From positions 1 through 64,000 of the forward strand of contig CAVZTR010000013.1 of NCBI GenBank assembly GCA_963778225.1: DNA of 64,000 nucleotides. Direction: 5' to 3'. Below, piece by piece: positions 43,885-52,991 of this stretch. Position numbers and translations under genes: made by a program. Each line of letters begins with the position of its first letter. Positions within the stretch are counted from its first letter, which is position 1. Source of the stretch: JAGVSR01 sp963778225 (GTDB lineage Bacteria > Pseudomonadota > Alphaproteobacteria > Rhizobiales > Hyphomicrobiaceae). The notes under the pieces were generated by a model. The model was not told the origin of the DNA and searched no databases. It saw only the letters and a list, made by a program, of their open reading frames with translations.

Positions 43885-44892
43885 ATGGCAGTGAAGGTCG
43901 CGATCAACGGTTTTGGACGCATCGGACGCAACGTACTGCGCGCCATCGTCGAAAGCGGCCGCACGGATATTCAAGTCGTCGCCATCAACGATCTGGGGCC
44001 GGTCGAAACCAACGCCCACCTTTTGCGTTTCGACAGCGTCCACGGCCGCTTCCCGGCCAAGGTGACCGTTGCAGGCGATACGATCGATGTCGGCTATGGT
44101 CCGATCAAAGTGACGGCGATCAAGAACCCGGCCGAACTTCCGCATGGCGAAATGGGTATCGACATCGCGATGGAGTGCACCGGCATTTTCACGGCACGCG
44201 ATAAGGCCGCAGCCCATCTTACCGCCGGCGCCAAGCGCGTACTCGTGTCCGCCCCCGCGGATGGCGCAGATCTCACCGTCGTCTTTGGCGTCAACCACGA
44301 CAAGCTGACGAAGGATCACCTCGTCGTCTCCAACGCCTCGTGCACGACGAACTGCCTCGCACCGGTGGCGAAGGTGCTGCACGACCTCGTCGGCATCGAC
44401 AAAGGCTTCATGACGACCATCCACTCCTATACGGGCGACCAGCCAACGCTCGACACCATGCACAAGGATCTCTATCGCGGCCGCGCGGCGGCCCTTTCGA
44501 TGATCCCGACATCCACAGGCGCCGCCAAGGCCGTCGGCCTCGTGCTGCCTGAACTCAACGGCCGCCTCGACGGAACGGCGATCCGCGTGCCGACGCCGAA
44601 CGTGTCCGTCGTCGACTTCAAGTTCATCGCCAAGAATGAAACGACCGTCGCCGAGATCAACGCTGCCATCACGAAGGCCGCCCACGGCCCGCTGAAGGGC
44701 GTGCTCGGCGTCACGGATCAGCCCAACGTCTCGGCCGATTTCAACCACGATAGTCATTCGTCCATTTTCCACCTCGACCAGACCAAGGTCATGGACGGCA
44801 AGCTGGTCCGCGTACTCTCCTGGTACGATAACGAATGGGGCTTCTCCAACCGCATGAGCGACACGGCAGTCGCGATGGCGAAGCTCATCTGA
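43885..44892 (+). CDS. gap: glyceraldehyde-3-phosphate dehydrogenase
   Basis: Glycolytic/gluconeogenic and Calvin-cycle enzyme. The 335-residue protein starts MAVKVAINGFGRIGRNVLRA (NAD-binding), has the catalytic Cys in SNASCTTNC and the His further on (HSYTGDQ region), and ends in SWYDNEWGFSNRMSDT. It is followed by a terminator and then a class I aldolase. The gene usually between them, pgk, is absent from this window. Confidence 0.97.
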   Translation: MAVKVAINGFGRIGRNVLRAIVESGRTDIQVVAINDLGPVETNAHLLRFDSVHGRFPAKVTVAGDTIDVGYGPIKVTAIKNPAELPHGEMGIDIAMECTGIFTARDKAAAHLTAGAKRVLVSAPADGADLTVVFGVNHDKLTKDHLVVSNASCTTNCLAPVAKVLHDLVGIDKGFMTTIHSYTGDQPTLDTMHKDLYRGRAAALSMIPTSTGAAKAVGLVLPELNGRLDGTAIRVPTPNVSVVDFKFIAKNETTVAEINAAITKAAHGPLKGVLGVTDQPNVSADFNHDSHSSIFHLDQTKVMDGKLVRVLSWYDNEWGFSNRMSDTAVAMAKLI

Positions 44893-44904
44893 TGCATTTC
44901 CCGG

Positions 44905-44941
44905 AAGGGCGTTCGCGAGCGAGCGCCCTTTCTGATTTTTT
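44905..44941 (+). terminator. terminator of gap
   Basis: Stem AAGGGCG/CGCCCTT (44905-44911 with 44924-44930), 12-base loop, then a run ending in TTTTTT at 44936-44941. It lies 13 bases after the gap stop. Confidence 0.88.
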
Positions 44942-44973
44942 GACACCGCTACGACGCGCCGACGGAGGCCCCG

Positions 44974-46008
44974 ATGACCGAGAAACTGGAAGATATTGCC
45001 CGCGCCATGGTGGCGCCCGGCAAAGGCATTCTCGCTGCCGACGAAAGCTCCGGCACCATCAAGAAGCGCTTCGACAAGATCAATCTTGCCTCGACCGAAG
45101 ACAGCCGCCGCGACTACCGCGAGATGCTGTTTCGCTCCACGGATGCCATGAAAAACTACGTCTCGGGCGTCATCCTCTATGACGAAACGATCCGCCAGAA
45201 AGCCAAGGACGGCACGCCTCTCGTCGAAATCATGCGCGCCGCCGGCTCGATCCCCGGCATCAAGGTCGACACCGGCGCCAAGCCGCTCGCCGGCCCCACC
45301 TCGAACATAGAAACCGTCACCGAAGGCCTCGACGGGCTGCGCGAGCGCCTTGCCGAGTACCACGCGCTCGGTGCCCGCTTTGCAAAATGGCGCGGCGTCA
45401 TCACCATCGCCGACGGACTGCCGACGTGGAACTGCATCAAGGCCAACGCCCACGCCCTCGCCCGCTACGCCGCGCTGTGCCAGGAAGCCGGCATTGTCCC
45501 GATCGTCGAACCGGAAGTCCTGATGGACGGCGCCTACTGCACGCACGACATTGACGAGTGCTACCGCGTCACCGAGTGGACGCTCCGCACCGTCTTCCGC
45601 GAACTCTACGATGCGCGCGTCTCGCTCGAAGGCATGATCCTGAAACCGAACATGGTCATCGCAGGCCAGAAGAGCCCGAAGCAGGCCTCCGCCGCCGAAG
45701 TCGCCGAAAAAACCGTGCGCGTTCTAAAGGCCACGGTTCCTTCGACGGTGCCCGGCATCGCTTTCCTCTCCGGCGGGCAGTCGGACGAAGCGGCCACCGA
45801 GCATCTCTCGCTCATGAATGCGGGTGGCGGCCTGCCCTGGGCACTCACGTTCTCCTACGGCCGCGCGCTTCAGGCGGCAGCCCTCCAGGCCTGGGGCGGC
45901 AAGTCCGAAAATGTCGCCGCCGGCCAGCGCGCGTTCACGCACCGCGCGAAAATGAATAGCCTGGCTGCTCTCGGAAAATGGGACGCCAAGCAGGAGAAGG
46001 CGGCGTAA
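44974..46008 (+). CDS. class I fructose-bisphosphate aldolase
   Basis: Schiff-base-type aldolase (glycolysis, gluconeogenesis, Calvin cycle). The 344-residue protein begins MTEKLEDIARAMVAPGKGILAADESSGTIKKRF and carries the substrate lysine in EGMILKPNMVIAG, then FLSGGQSDEAATEHL. This is the class I type typical of rhizobia rather than the metal-dependent class II enzyme. A terminator lies right after it. Confidence 0.96.
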   Translation: MTEKLEDIARAMVAPGKGILAADESSGTIKKRFDKINLASTEDSRRDYREMLFRSTDAMKNYVSGVILYDETIRQKAKDGTPLVEIMRAAGSIPGIKVDTGAKPLAGPTSNIETVTEGLDGLRERLAEYHALGARFAKWRGVITIADGLPTWNCIKANAHALARYAALCQEAGIVPIVEPEVLMDGAYCTHDIDECYRVTEWTLRTVFRELYDARVSLEGMILKPNMVIAGQKSPKQASAAEVAEKTVRVLKATVPSTVPGIAFLSGGQSDEAATEHLSLMNAGGGLPWALTFSYGRALQAAALQAWGGKSENVAAGQRAFTHRAKMNSLAALGKWDAKQEKAA

Positions 46009-46032
46009 AGCTTCTCCCGCGTCTCGATATTG

Positions 46033-46066
46033 AAGCGGCCGCTCTGGCAACGGAGCGGCCGTTTTT
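46033..46066 (+). terminator. terminator of the aldolase gene
   Basis: Nine-bp stem CGGCCGCTC/GAGCGGCCG (46036-46044 with 46053-46061), 8-base loop, then TTTTT at 46062-46066. It reaches exactly to the end of the convergent small gene. Confidence 0.9.
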
Positions 46067-46275
46067 CATGTCTGTTCTTCCTGTTCCTCTTCCGAAAAGC
46101 GCCGGTCGAGCAAGGCTTCCAGTTCGGCGAGATCCTCCGGCAGGGGAAGACCGAACGCGCGATACTCGTTGAGCTTCCCGCGCAATATCTGCTCCACCTC
46201 GTGCACATCCTCCGGCTGCTCGTTCATCCGGATCAAGAGTGATGCAATTTCTGCCTGTAGGTCTTCGAAGGCCAT
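46066..46275 (-). CDS. small conserved-looking acidic protein
   Basis: A 69-residue protein with start ATG 46275 and GGAG upstream. It is helical and acidic: MAFEDLQAEIASLLIRMNEQ then VHEVEQILRGKLNEYRAFGL and ELEALLDRRFSEEEQEEQT. No family is recognised. It is convergent with the aldolase gene; the terminator overlaps its stop. A cytoplasmic location is likely since no signal or membrane segment is seen. Confidence 0.7.
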   Translation of the reverse strand: MAFEDLQAEIASLLIRMNEQPEDVHEVEQILRGKLNEYRAFGLPLPEDLAELEALLDRRFSEEEQEEQT

Positions 46276-46380
46276 GGCCGTCTCCTTTGCGAACGCGCAC
46301 ACCAACTGGCGCCTCATCGCCACCGCCGACCTTGATCCGCCTCAAAGTCAGGTTTGCGAAAAGGCAGCAAAGTTCAATCC

Positions 46381-46713
46381 ATGAAGATTGGCAATCAGGC
46401 TTATGTCGTCATCGCCGTGCTTTCGCTCTCGGCTTTGCCCGCGAACGGGAATGACGAGGTCGCAAAAGGCCGACAGCTGGCAGAGCGCCTCTGCGCCACC
46501 TGTCACATGTCTCCGGGCCAAGGCGAGAAGAAGTCCAGCGCCGAGATCCCCGGCTTCTACGCCATCGCGCGCCGTCCCAACCAGAACGAGGAGGGCATCA
46601 TCGCGTGGCTGCGCACGGTCCCTCCCATGATGCCGAACCACCATCTGTCTCAGGACGAGATGGTGTCACTCGCGCAATTCATCATGTCGCTGCGGGACGG
46701 ACAGCAGCCGTGA
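46381..46713 (+). CDS. monoheme c-type cytochrome
   Basis: A 110-residue protein with signal peptide MKIGNQAYVVIAVLSLSALPANG and one heme-binding motif CATCH in the mature part. The distal ligand is probably Met in PPMMPNHHLSQDEM. It is a short class I cytochrome c, to be matured by the Ccm system in the periplasm. The electron partner is not shown by neighbours: a small acidic protein on one side and an L,D-transpeptidase on the other. Confidence 0.85.
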   Translation: MKIGNQAYVVIAVLSLSALPANGNDEVAKGRQLAERLCATCHMSPGQGEKKSSAEIPGFYAIARRPNQNEEGIIAWLRTVPPMMPNHHLSQDEMVSLAQFIMSLRDGQQP

Positions 46714-46730
46714 GCGTCACACAACCGACT

Positions 46731-48644
46731 TCAGTTCGCCAGCAGCCCCGACATCGCCTCTGAGAAGCTGCCCGGCATCACGACCTGCTTGGCAGGCTTG
46801 GCCGCCGCTGCATTCTTCTTCTTTTTCGGCCGCGGCTCTTCCGCTCCATCGTCTGCGATGGACGAGGTCTCGACATCGGCCACCGGTGTCTCGATCGAGC
46901 GGACCGATCGACCGCCCAGCGCCTGCGACACGCGGCTATCGAGGCCGTACACGTCGCCGAAGTTCAGCGCCTTGCCATCATCGTCGATCCACGTGGTCAG
47001 GTACACGTTGTGCACCCAGATATGGTTGTCGAGAGTGACCGTCTCCGACGACCGCCGCGCAGCCACGGCGCGCTCGCGGCTCCATCCTTTATCTTGCTCG
47101 AGCAGAACTTCGGCAAACCGCATCGGATCATTGACGCGAATACAGCCGTGCGAATACGGCCGCTTCGACTGCGCGAACAGGTGCCGCTGCGTCGTGTCGT
47201 GCATGTAGACGTCGTGCGAATTGGGGAACATGAACTTCACGAAGCCCAACGGATTTTCTCCTCCCGGTGGCTGGATGAAGCTGTACTGGCGCAGATCCGC
47301 AGACGCCCAGTCGACCGAATAGGGATCCACCGGTTTGCCGTTGCGATAGGCGGTGAAGCCATAGGCTTTGATCACCGACGCTCCACCACCACCGCCGCCA
47401 AACAGCTGATCAAAAAATCCGCCTCCGCCTGCTCTCTGCAAACGCGGCTTCAGTTCCTTCGCCTTGATCCCGTCCGGCACGCCCCAGGATGGATTGAAAA
47501 CGATCGTCTTCATCTCCGCGGAGAACGAGGGCGTCGGCCACTCGGGAAGCCCGACGACGATCTTCTCCTTGAATATGACTTTGCCGTCCTTGAACGTGCG
47601 CGTGATGTACTCCGGCACGTTATTGATGACGTAGGACGCGCCAAGTTCATCCGGCATCCAGCGCCAGCGTTCCATGTTGATGACGATGCGCTGCGTATCG
47701 CGCGAGGTGTCCGGCTGGGAAATGCTCTCGCCTTCGCGGTTGAGAGCCGTGCGTGTGCGCCGGTTGATCTGCCCGTTTGCCTTCAGGCCCTTCTCGGTCT
47801 GAAACGCCGTAACGGCCGCAGCCAGGTTTTCATCATACAGCGTCTCCTGACCCGCAAATGATGCCGGTTGCTTCAGGCGTTTGCGTAGAAGAGCGATATC
47901 GCCATGCAGTGAGCCGGGCTTGATCGTGGCCCCGTCAGCCGGCAGTTTGACCAGCAAAGCTTCGTCGACGGGCGCTGGCGGCGTCACCGGTCCCATTCGC
48001 TTCACAAGCTCGGCACGCAACCGCTGAAACTGTTCATGCTTCGGATGCAGCCCGACCAGATAGGCCGCCGGATCCGACTGGCCTTCAAGATCCTTCAAGA
48101 TCACATTCGGATCGCGAACCGGAGGTGTCAGATCGATCAACTGGCTGATCGACAGGGGACGCACCCGTCCCCCCTTGGCATGTCGCGCATAGGTGAGAGC
48201 CGCCAACGTCAGCTGTGCCTCAGCGGCACCTTGCGCATCCGCCGCGCTGAAGGCAGCACTCGTGTTCGGCAACGGAAACGCCTTCGGATTGAGCCCCCAC
48301 AGCTCCGCCTGGCCGATTTCTGCTACGAGCGCCTGACCGCCAGTCGTCAGCCCCGACGAGGTCGTCCACAGCGCATCCTTGCGCGCGCCGTAGAAAGCCA
48401 GAGCGGCCGCCACGTCATCCTTGGCAAAGTTTTCAGCGAATACCGAATCCTGAAGTTTCGCGACAACGGCAGCGACGACCGGAGACGCGCTGACGGATGT
48501 GCCGCTCTCCTCGGCCGCCTGAGCGGTGGGTGCAGGACTGCCCGCCGGCGCCGGTTCGGTCGTTGCCGCTGCGGGACCGGACACACACAACATGCTCAGC
48601 AGTCCGGCAGCGAGTGCCTGGCGGACAGGAGTTGCAAGGCTCAT
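46731..48644 (-). CDS. L,D-transpeptidase (YcbB-like)
   Basis: Peptidoglycan cross-linking enzyme of the L,D-transpeptidase family. The 637-residue protein has a signal peptide (MSLATPVRQALAAGLLSMLC to PAAA), an N-terminal helical region, a peptidoglycan-binding motif near LYDENLAAAVTAFQTEKGLKANGQINRRT, and the YkuD catalytic domain with HDTTQRHLFAQSKRPYSHGCIRV, where the Cys in SHGCIRV is the nucleophile. A Gly-rich insert GGGGFFDQLFGGGGGGA interrupts the catalytic region. The C-terminal 60 residues are Lys/Ala-rich. Confidence 0.93.
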   Translation of the reverse strand: MSLATPVRQALAAGLLSMLCVSGPAAATTEPAPAGSPAPTAQAAEESGTSVSASPVVAAVVAKLQDSVFAENFAKDDVAAALAFYGARKDALWTTSSGLTTGGQALVAEIGQAELWGLNPKAFPLPNTSAAFSAADAQGAAEAQLTLAALTYARHAKGGRVRPLSISQLIDLTPPVRDPNVILKDLEGQSDPAAYLVGLHPKHEQFQRLRAELVKRMGPVTPPAPVDEALLVKLPADGATIKPGSLHGDIALLRKRLKQPASFAGQETLYDENLAAAVTAFQTEKGLKANGQINRRTRTALNREGESISQPDTSRDTQRIVINMERWRWMPDELGASYVINNVPEYITRTFKDGKVIFKEKIVVGLPEWPTPSFSAEMKTIVFNPSWGVPDGIKAKELKPRLQRAGGGGFFDQLFGGGGGGASVIKAYGFTAYRNGKPVDPYSVDWASADLRQYSFIQPPGGENPLGFVKFMFPNSHDVYMHDTTQRHLFAQSKRPYSHGCIRVNDPMRFAEVLLEQDKGWSRERAVAARRSSETVTLDNHIWVHNVYLTTWIDDDGKALNFGDVYGLDSRVSQALGGRSVRSIETPVADVETSSIADDGAEEPRPKKKKNAAAAKPAKQVVMPGSFSEAMSGLLAN

Positions 48645-48890
48645 GGGTGATAGTCTCCGGACCGATCGTCGATTGGGTGTGGCAATACTTATTCCCTGGC
48701 GTCATAAACGTCCGGGGTGATCATGGCGATTTGTTGGGCGAACACCAGACAGCAGTTCCACTTGTGCCTGATTTGCATCCCCACGCGCCAGCCACTTTTC
48801 CGCCTTAATCAGCCCGGATAGCGCCCTCCCGCGCGATCGCGGCCGGCGGCGACGGCCGCAGCCCCGCGCCCACGAAAGGTTTTCAACAAC

Positions 48891-49550
48891 ATGGCTCAGG
48901 ACGATCTTCGCAGTCAGCTGGTCCTGGCGCTTCCCGCACGATCGGGTGACGGTCCGCTGCTCGCCCGCCTGGTCGCTGCCGCTGCCCAAGTCGCGCCGAT
49001 CGCCACGGTCGTCATCGAAGCCGATCCTGAGTTGCCGATCCTCCCTCCGGAACTCGCACCCGCCGTCGAGCAGATCCAGGCCCTTGGCATCGCAACCCTC
49101 ATCGCCCGTGACGCCTCACTCGCGCGCCTCGTCAAAGCCGATGGCGTGCATCTTCCAGCATCCAAGGCCGCCCCCGCCGGATACCGCGAAGCCAGGGAAA
49201 CCGTAGGGAGCCGCTTCATCGTGGGCGTCGATGTCGGCCGCACGCGCCACGACGCCATGACGCTCGGCGAAGAAGGCGCCGATTACATCGCCTTCGGCAT
49301 CCCGGCCCACGTCGAAGACCGCGACACCGCCCGCGCGCGCCGCCGTGATTTGATCGCCTGGTGGTCGGAGATCTTCGAGATCCCCTGCGTCGCTTTCGAT
49401 GTTGAAACACCTGAGGACGCCCACGATTTGGCCGCATCCGGCGCAGATTTTATTGCGTTGCGAGTCCCTGCCGGATTGGTCCCCGAGGACGTCGAGGCTT
49501 ACCTCTCACCCTTCGTCGCGCAACTGGCCATCACGGCACCCGCGGCCTGA
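48891..49550 (+). CDS. thiamine-phosphate synthase-like protein
   Basis: A 219-residue TIM-barrel protein of the ThiE/TenI superfamily. It shows GIATLIARDASLARLVKADGVHLP, then GSRFIVGVDVGRTRHDAMTLGEEGADYIAFG, the phosphate-site region. It lacks the thiamine gene neighbours and sits in the gap-aldolase-thiE-Sel1-suhB order seen in rhizobia. It may be a true thiamine-phosphate synthase or a diverged paralogue, so I give no symbol. Confidence 0.85.
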   Translation: MAQDDLRSQLVLALPARSGDGPLLARLVAAAAQVAPIATVVIEADPELPILPPELAPAVEQIQALGIATLIARDASLARLVKADGVHLPASKAAPAGYREARETVGSRFIVGVDVGRTRHDAMTLGEEGADYIAFGIPAHVEDRDTARARRRDLIAWWSEIFEIPCVAFDVETPEDAHDLAASGADFIALRVPAGLVPEDVEAYLSPFVAQLAITAPAA

Positions 49551-49581
49551 CGCCGTCGCACATGAACAAAGCCGATCGCAA

Positions 49582-50589
49582 ATGAACAAAGCTCTGCTCG
49601 CCTTTCTCGTGGTTGTCGGTGCTGGCGCCGGAGCCGCAGGCGTCCTCGTCGCGACCGGGCAATTGCAGGTGCCGAACTTCGCATCTGTGACGTCCGAGAC
49701 GCCGCCATCGCCAGATCCATCGGCGCAGCCGAACCGGGCAGCCGACGACGACGCAGCGTATACCGCCTTCGATCAGGGACAGTACCTCACCGCGCTTTCG
49801 CTTGCCGAGGCGCGAGCGGCACTGGGCGATCCGCAGGCCCACACGCTCGTTGCGCGCATCTACGACGGCGGCCTCGGCGTCGCCAAGGATGAGATAACCG
49901 CGGCCCGCTGGTACGCCCGCGCCGCCGAACTCGGCGATGTGCCGGCCATGCTTGCGTTCGGCAACATGCTGGCCGAAGGCCGTGGCGTGGGCAAGGATCG
50001 TACTGCCGCCGCTGGCCTCTATGAAAAGGCAGCCGCCACCGGCGACCCGCTGGCCAACTACAACCTCGGTCTTCTCTTTCTGAAAGGCGACGGCAAGCCG
50101 GAAAACCCCTATCGCGCCGCCAAGCACATCCAGTATGCCGCCGAGAACAACATCGCGCAGGCCCAGTACGATCTCGCCGCGCTCTACCAAAAGGGCGTCG
50201 GCGTCGACAGCAATGCGCTCGAAGCTGCGCGATGGATGTCGCGCGCGGCCAACCAGGGCCTGCTCGCCGCTCAGTACGAATATGCTGTCATGCTTCTGCG
50301 CGGGTTCGGGCTCAAGGACGACGAGAAGAAAGCAATCCCCCTGCTCCAGACTGCTGCGGAGAAAGGGGTGCCCGGAGCCCAGAACCGTTTGGCGTGGATC
50401 CATCAGGAAGGCGCCGGCGGGCTGTCGAAGAACCCGGCCGAAGCAGCAAAATGGCGCCTCATTGCCAAGGCCGGCGGCATTCCGGACGAAAAACTCGACC
50501 TGCTCGTCGATGCAATGCCGGAAAGCGAAAAGAAAGCCGCTCAAAAAGCCGCGCAGGAATGGCAGGACAAACGCCTCACACTCCGCTAG
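49582..50589 (+). CDS. Sel1-repeat (TPR-like) protein
   Basis: A 335-residue protein with an N-terminal membrane anchor MNKALLAFLVVVGAGAGAAGVLVATG, a Pro/Ala-rich linker and six or so Sel1 repeats of about 36 residues (AARWYARAAELGDVPAMLAFGNMLAEGRGV, AAGLYEKAAATGDPLANYNLGLLF, and on to AAKWRLIAKAGG). Sel1 proteins act as scaffolds. A seven-codon frame ATGAACAAAGCCGATCGC at 49562 runs into the start ATG (AAATGA), so the gene may be coupled to a mini-ORF. Confidence 0.88.
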   Translation: MNKALLAFLVVVGAGAGAAGVLVATGQLQVPNFASVTSETPPSPDPSAQPNRAADDDAAYTAFDQGQYLTALSLAEARAALGDPQAHTLVARIYDGGLGVAKDEITAARWYARAAELGDVPAMLAFGNMLAEGRGVGKDRTAAAGLYEKAAATGDPLANYNLGLLFLKGDGKPENPYRAAKHIQYAAENNIAQAQYDLAALYQKGVGVDSNALEAARWMSRAANQGLLAAQYEYAVMLLRGFGLKDDEKKAIPLLQTAAEKGVPGAQNRLAWIHQEGAGGLSKNPAEAAKWRLIAKAGGIPDEKLDLLVDAMPESEKKAAQKAAQEWQDKRLTLR

Positions 50590-50643
50590 GCAGAGGACCC
50601 GCCTGAAGTCGCCGTCCCAGCCTTACTCTTTTTGTGCTTCCCT

Positions 50644-51438
50644 ATGCCCGCTTCCGCACTGATCAATGTCATGACCCAGGCAGCCCGCAAGGCGGCCCGC
50701 TCCCTCGTGCGCGATTTCGGCGAGGTCGAGCAGCTTCAGGTATCGATCAAGGGTCCCGCCAACTTTGTCTCCGCCGCCGACCACAAGGCCGAAGACATCC
50801 TGTTCAAGGAATTGAACAAAGCCCGCCCGCAATACGGCTTCCTCATGGAGGAGGGCGGCGTGGTCGAAGGTGCCGATAAATCCCACCGCTGGATCATCGA
50901 TCCGCTCGACGGCACCACGAACTTCCTGCACGGCATCCCGATGTTCGCCATTTCCATCGGCCTTGAACGCGACGGCCAACTGGTCGCCGGCCTCGTCTAT
51001 AACCCGATCGCCGACGAACTCTTCACCGCCGAGAAGGGCAAAGGCGCCTTCCTCAACGAAAAGCGCCGCCTCCGCGTCGCCGCGCGCAAGACAGTTGGCG
51101 ACGCCGTCGTCGCGACCGGCATTCCCCATCGCGGGCGCCCTGGCCATCCGGGCTTCATGAAGGAAATGTCCACCGCCATGCGCGAGGTCGCCGGCATCCG
51201 GCGCACAGGGTCCGCCGCCCTCGATCTCGCTTGGACCGCAGCCGGCCGCTTCGACTGCTACTGGGAACGCAACTTGAAGCCGTGGGACATGGCGGCAGGC
51301 ATCGTCATCGTGCGCGAAGCAGGCGGCATCGCCACCGACCTCCAAGGCACCGACAAGATGCTCGACAAGGGCGACGTGATCGCCGGCAACGGCCACATGG
51401 TCAAAGCCATGCGCAATCTCGTCACCGCCACCGCCTGA
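50644..51438 (+). CDS. suhB: inositol monophosphatase family protein
   Basis: Mg-dependent phosphatase of the IMPase family. The 264-residue protein carries the EE pair in FLMEEGGVVEG, the metal/catalytic motif WIIDPLDGTTNFLHG and the second motif WDMAAGIVIVREAGG. ATG 50644 is the better start; 50632 adds four residues. SuhB is the nearest family name, and it may act on inositol phosphate or in RNA polymerase antitermination. It lies 55 bases after the Sel1 gene. Confidence 0.93.
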   Translation: MPASALINVMTQAARKAARSLVRDFGEVEQLQVSIKGPANFVSAADHKAEDILFKELNKARPQYGFLMEEGGVVEGADKSHRWIIDPLDGTTNFLHGIPMFAISIGLERDGQLVAGLVYNPIADELFTAEKGKGAFLNEKRRLRVAARKTVGDAVVATGIPHRGRPGHPGFMKEMSTAMREVAGIRRTGSAALDLAWTAAGRFDCYWERNLKPWDMAAGIVIVREAGGIATDLQGTDKMLDKGDVIAGNGHMVKAMRNLVTATA

Positions 51439-51442
51439 TCGC

Positions 51443-52084
51443 TCACGGATAGAGCCGCGTTTTCGTCCAGCCGTCGTCAGGCGTGTCGCGGCGGAACACC
51501 AGACGATCATGCAGTCGGAATGGCCGGTCCGACCAGAATTCGATCTCGAGCGGCGTCAGCCGGAAACCGGACCAGTGCGGCGGCCGCGGTATCGCGCTGA
51601 TGCCGAACCGCGCTGTCTCGATTGCGACCGCCTTCTCCAATGCGAGCCGGCTCTCCAGCGGACGCGACTGTTTGGATGCCCACGCACCGATCCGGCTCGT
51701 ACGATGCCGCGACGCGTAGTATTCGTCTGCCTCCTCCGCCGACACCGGCGTGATGACGCCGCGGGCCCGCACCTGCCGCAGCAAGCTCTTCCAATGAAAC
51801 AAGATCGCAGCCTGGGGATTGGCCGCGAGTTCACGGCCCTTCGCGCTTTCCAGGTTGGTGTAGAATACGAACCCGCGCCCCGGCACGTTCGGCCCATCGA
51901 GTGCTTTCAGAAGCACCATGCGCACGTTTGGGAGGCCCGACGCATCACAGGTCGCGATCGCCATGGCATTAGGGTCGTTCGGCTCTTTTTCCCGCGCCTC
52001 ACCGAACCAGCCCTCAAAGAGGAGAAACGGCTCCACCGCGTCGGCGAAGTCTCCCGTGTGCCCATCGTGGCTCGTCTGGCTCAT
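51443..52084 (-). CDS. pdxH: pyridoxamine 5'-phosphate oxidase
   Basis: FMN enzyme that makes pyridoxal phosphate. The 213-residue protein has PNVRMVLLKALDG, FYTNLESAKGRELAANPQAAILFHWKSLLRQVRARG and the C-terminal RPFRLHDRLVFRRDTPDDGWTKTRLYP, all hallmarks. It is convergent with suhB, 4 bases apart. It is a single-copy B6 gene here, in the order seen in rhizobia. Confidence 0.96.
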   Translation of the reverse strand: MSQTSHDGHTGDFADAVEPFLLFEGWFGEAREKEPNDPNAMAIATCDASGLPNVRMVLLKALDGPNVPGRGFVFYTNLESAKGRELAANPQAAILFHWKSLLRQVRARGVITPVSAEEADEYYASRHRTSRIGAWASKQSRPLESRLALEKAVAIETARFGISAIPRPPHWSGFRLTPLEIEFWSDRPFRLHDRLVFRRDTPDDGWTKTRLYP

Positions 52085-52274
52085 GTCTCTGCCCTTCTCT
52101 CGCGGCCGGGATGATCCGCATCCTCGCCGCCACGCCTTCAGTGTCCGTTAACGGCTGCCGCACGCCACTCCGATCGATACACCCGTTGAGACTTTTTTAT
52201 CCATGTTCAGCGACGATGGCCTGGATCGGCTTAGTCGAAGCCGTCGCGTTTCAGTTTCGAGTGCGAGTACAGTC

Positions 52275-52754
52275 ATGCGTGAAACACTGCCCTTTACGTC
52301 CCTCGCAGCGGGGGGCCTGACGGCCTTCGCCTTGGTGGCGACCATCTTCCTCTCCACCGACCGCGCCCGTGCGATCGAGCCGGCAAACACAGCTGCGGAA
52401 GCCCAGGCGCCCTCGTGCAGTTGCCCCGGCCTCTCCAACCGCCGCCAGAAACCGAAGTTCGCCGAATTGAGAGCAGCCCCCGATGACGGCGGCCCGCTCG
52501 ACTCCGGCGATGAAATAGCGGCCCTTTCCAGCGTTCAGCACGCCCTTTCCGCAACGGCGGACGGTGCAACCTACGTCTGGCACCGCAACAACGGCCGGAT
52601 CTCGGGCCTCGTCCGGCCCACCTCCTCCTTCAAGAATGTCGAGGGCGGGATCTGCCGGCATGTCATCGTGATGATGACGACGGGCGAGAAAACGCGAAAA
52701 ACTGAAGGGGTGGCCTGCCGGCAGGACAACGGGGTCTGGAACCTCGAAGGCTGA
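52275..52754 (+). CDS. secreted surface-antigen-like protein
   Basis: A 159-residue protein with a hydrophobic export segment LPFTSLAAGGLTAFALVATIFL. A variable proline-rich section follows (with CSCPG), then a C-terminal domain like that of 17-kDa rickettsial surface antigens: ATYVWHRNNGRISGLVRPTSSFKNVEGGICRHVIVMMTT and GVACRQDNGVWNLEG. ATG 52275 is preferred; 52203 is possible. A cysteine pair in the C-terminal domain is conserved in the family. Location is the envelope. Confidence 0.75.
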   Translation: MRETLPFTSLAAGGLTAFALVATIFLSTDRARAIEPANTAAEAQAPSCSCPGLSNRRQKPKFAELRAAPDDGGPLDSGDEIAALSSVQHALSATADGATYVWHRNNGRISGLVRPTSSFKNVEGGICRHVIVMMTTGEKTRKTEGVACRQDNGVWNLEG

Positions 52755-52991
52755 ACCGAACTGCCCGCCCGAACGGCCGGGGCGATCGGCCGCGCCTGCC
52801 GATTTTCTCGGTTAAGCCCACCTGAACCGGCATTTCAAGTGGTAGATCAGACGCTTGATTTCGAATGCTGGTCAGTCGCGGCACGAATGAGCCCGCAAAG
52901 CCTAATCGGCCGAGCCTAGACTGGACCGCACAGGTCTTTTGTGTAGGATGCCGCGAAATTACACGGACAGAGACAAGGAATTGGGGAGCTC

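Noticed and set aside
43771..45546. 591-codon minus-strand frame opposite gap and the aldolase gene.
   Set aside because: Antisense to two strongly conserved genes, no ribosome site, low-complexity composition.
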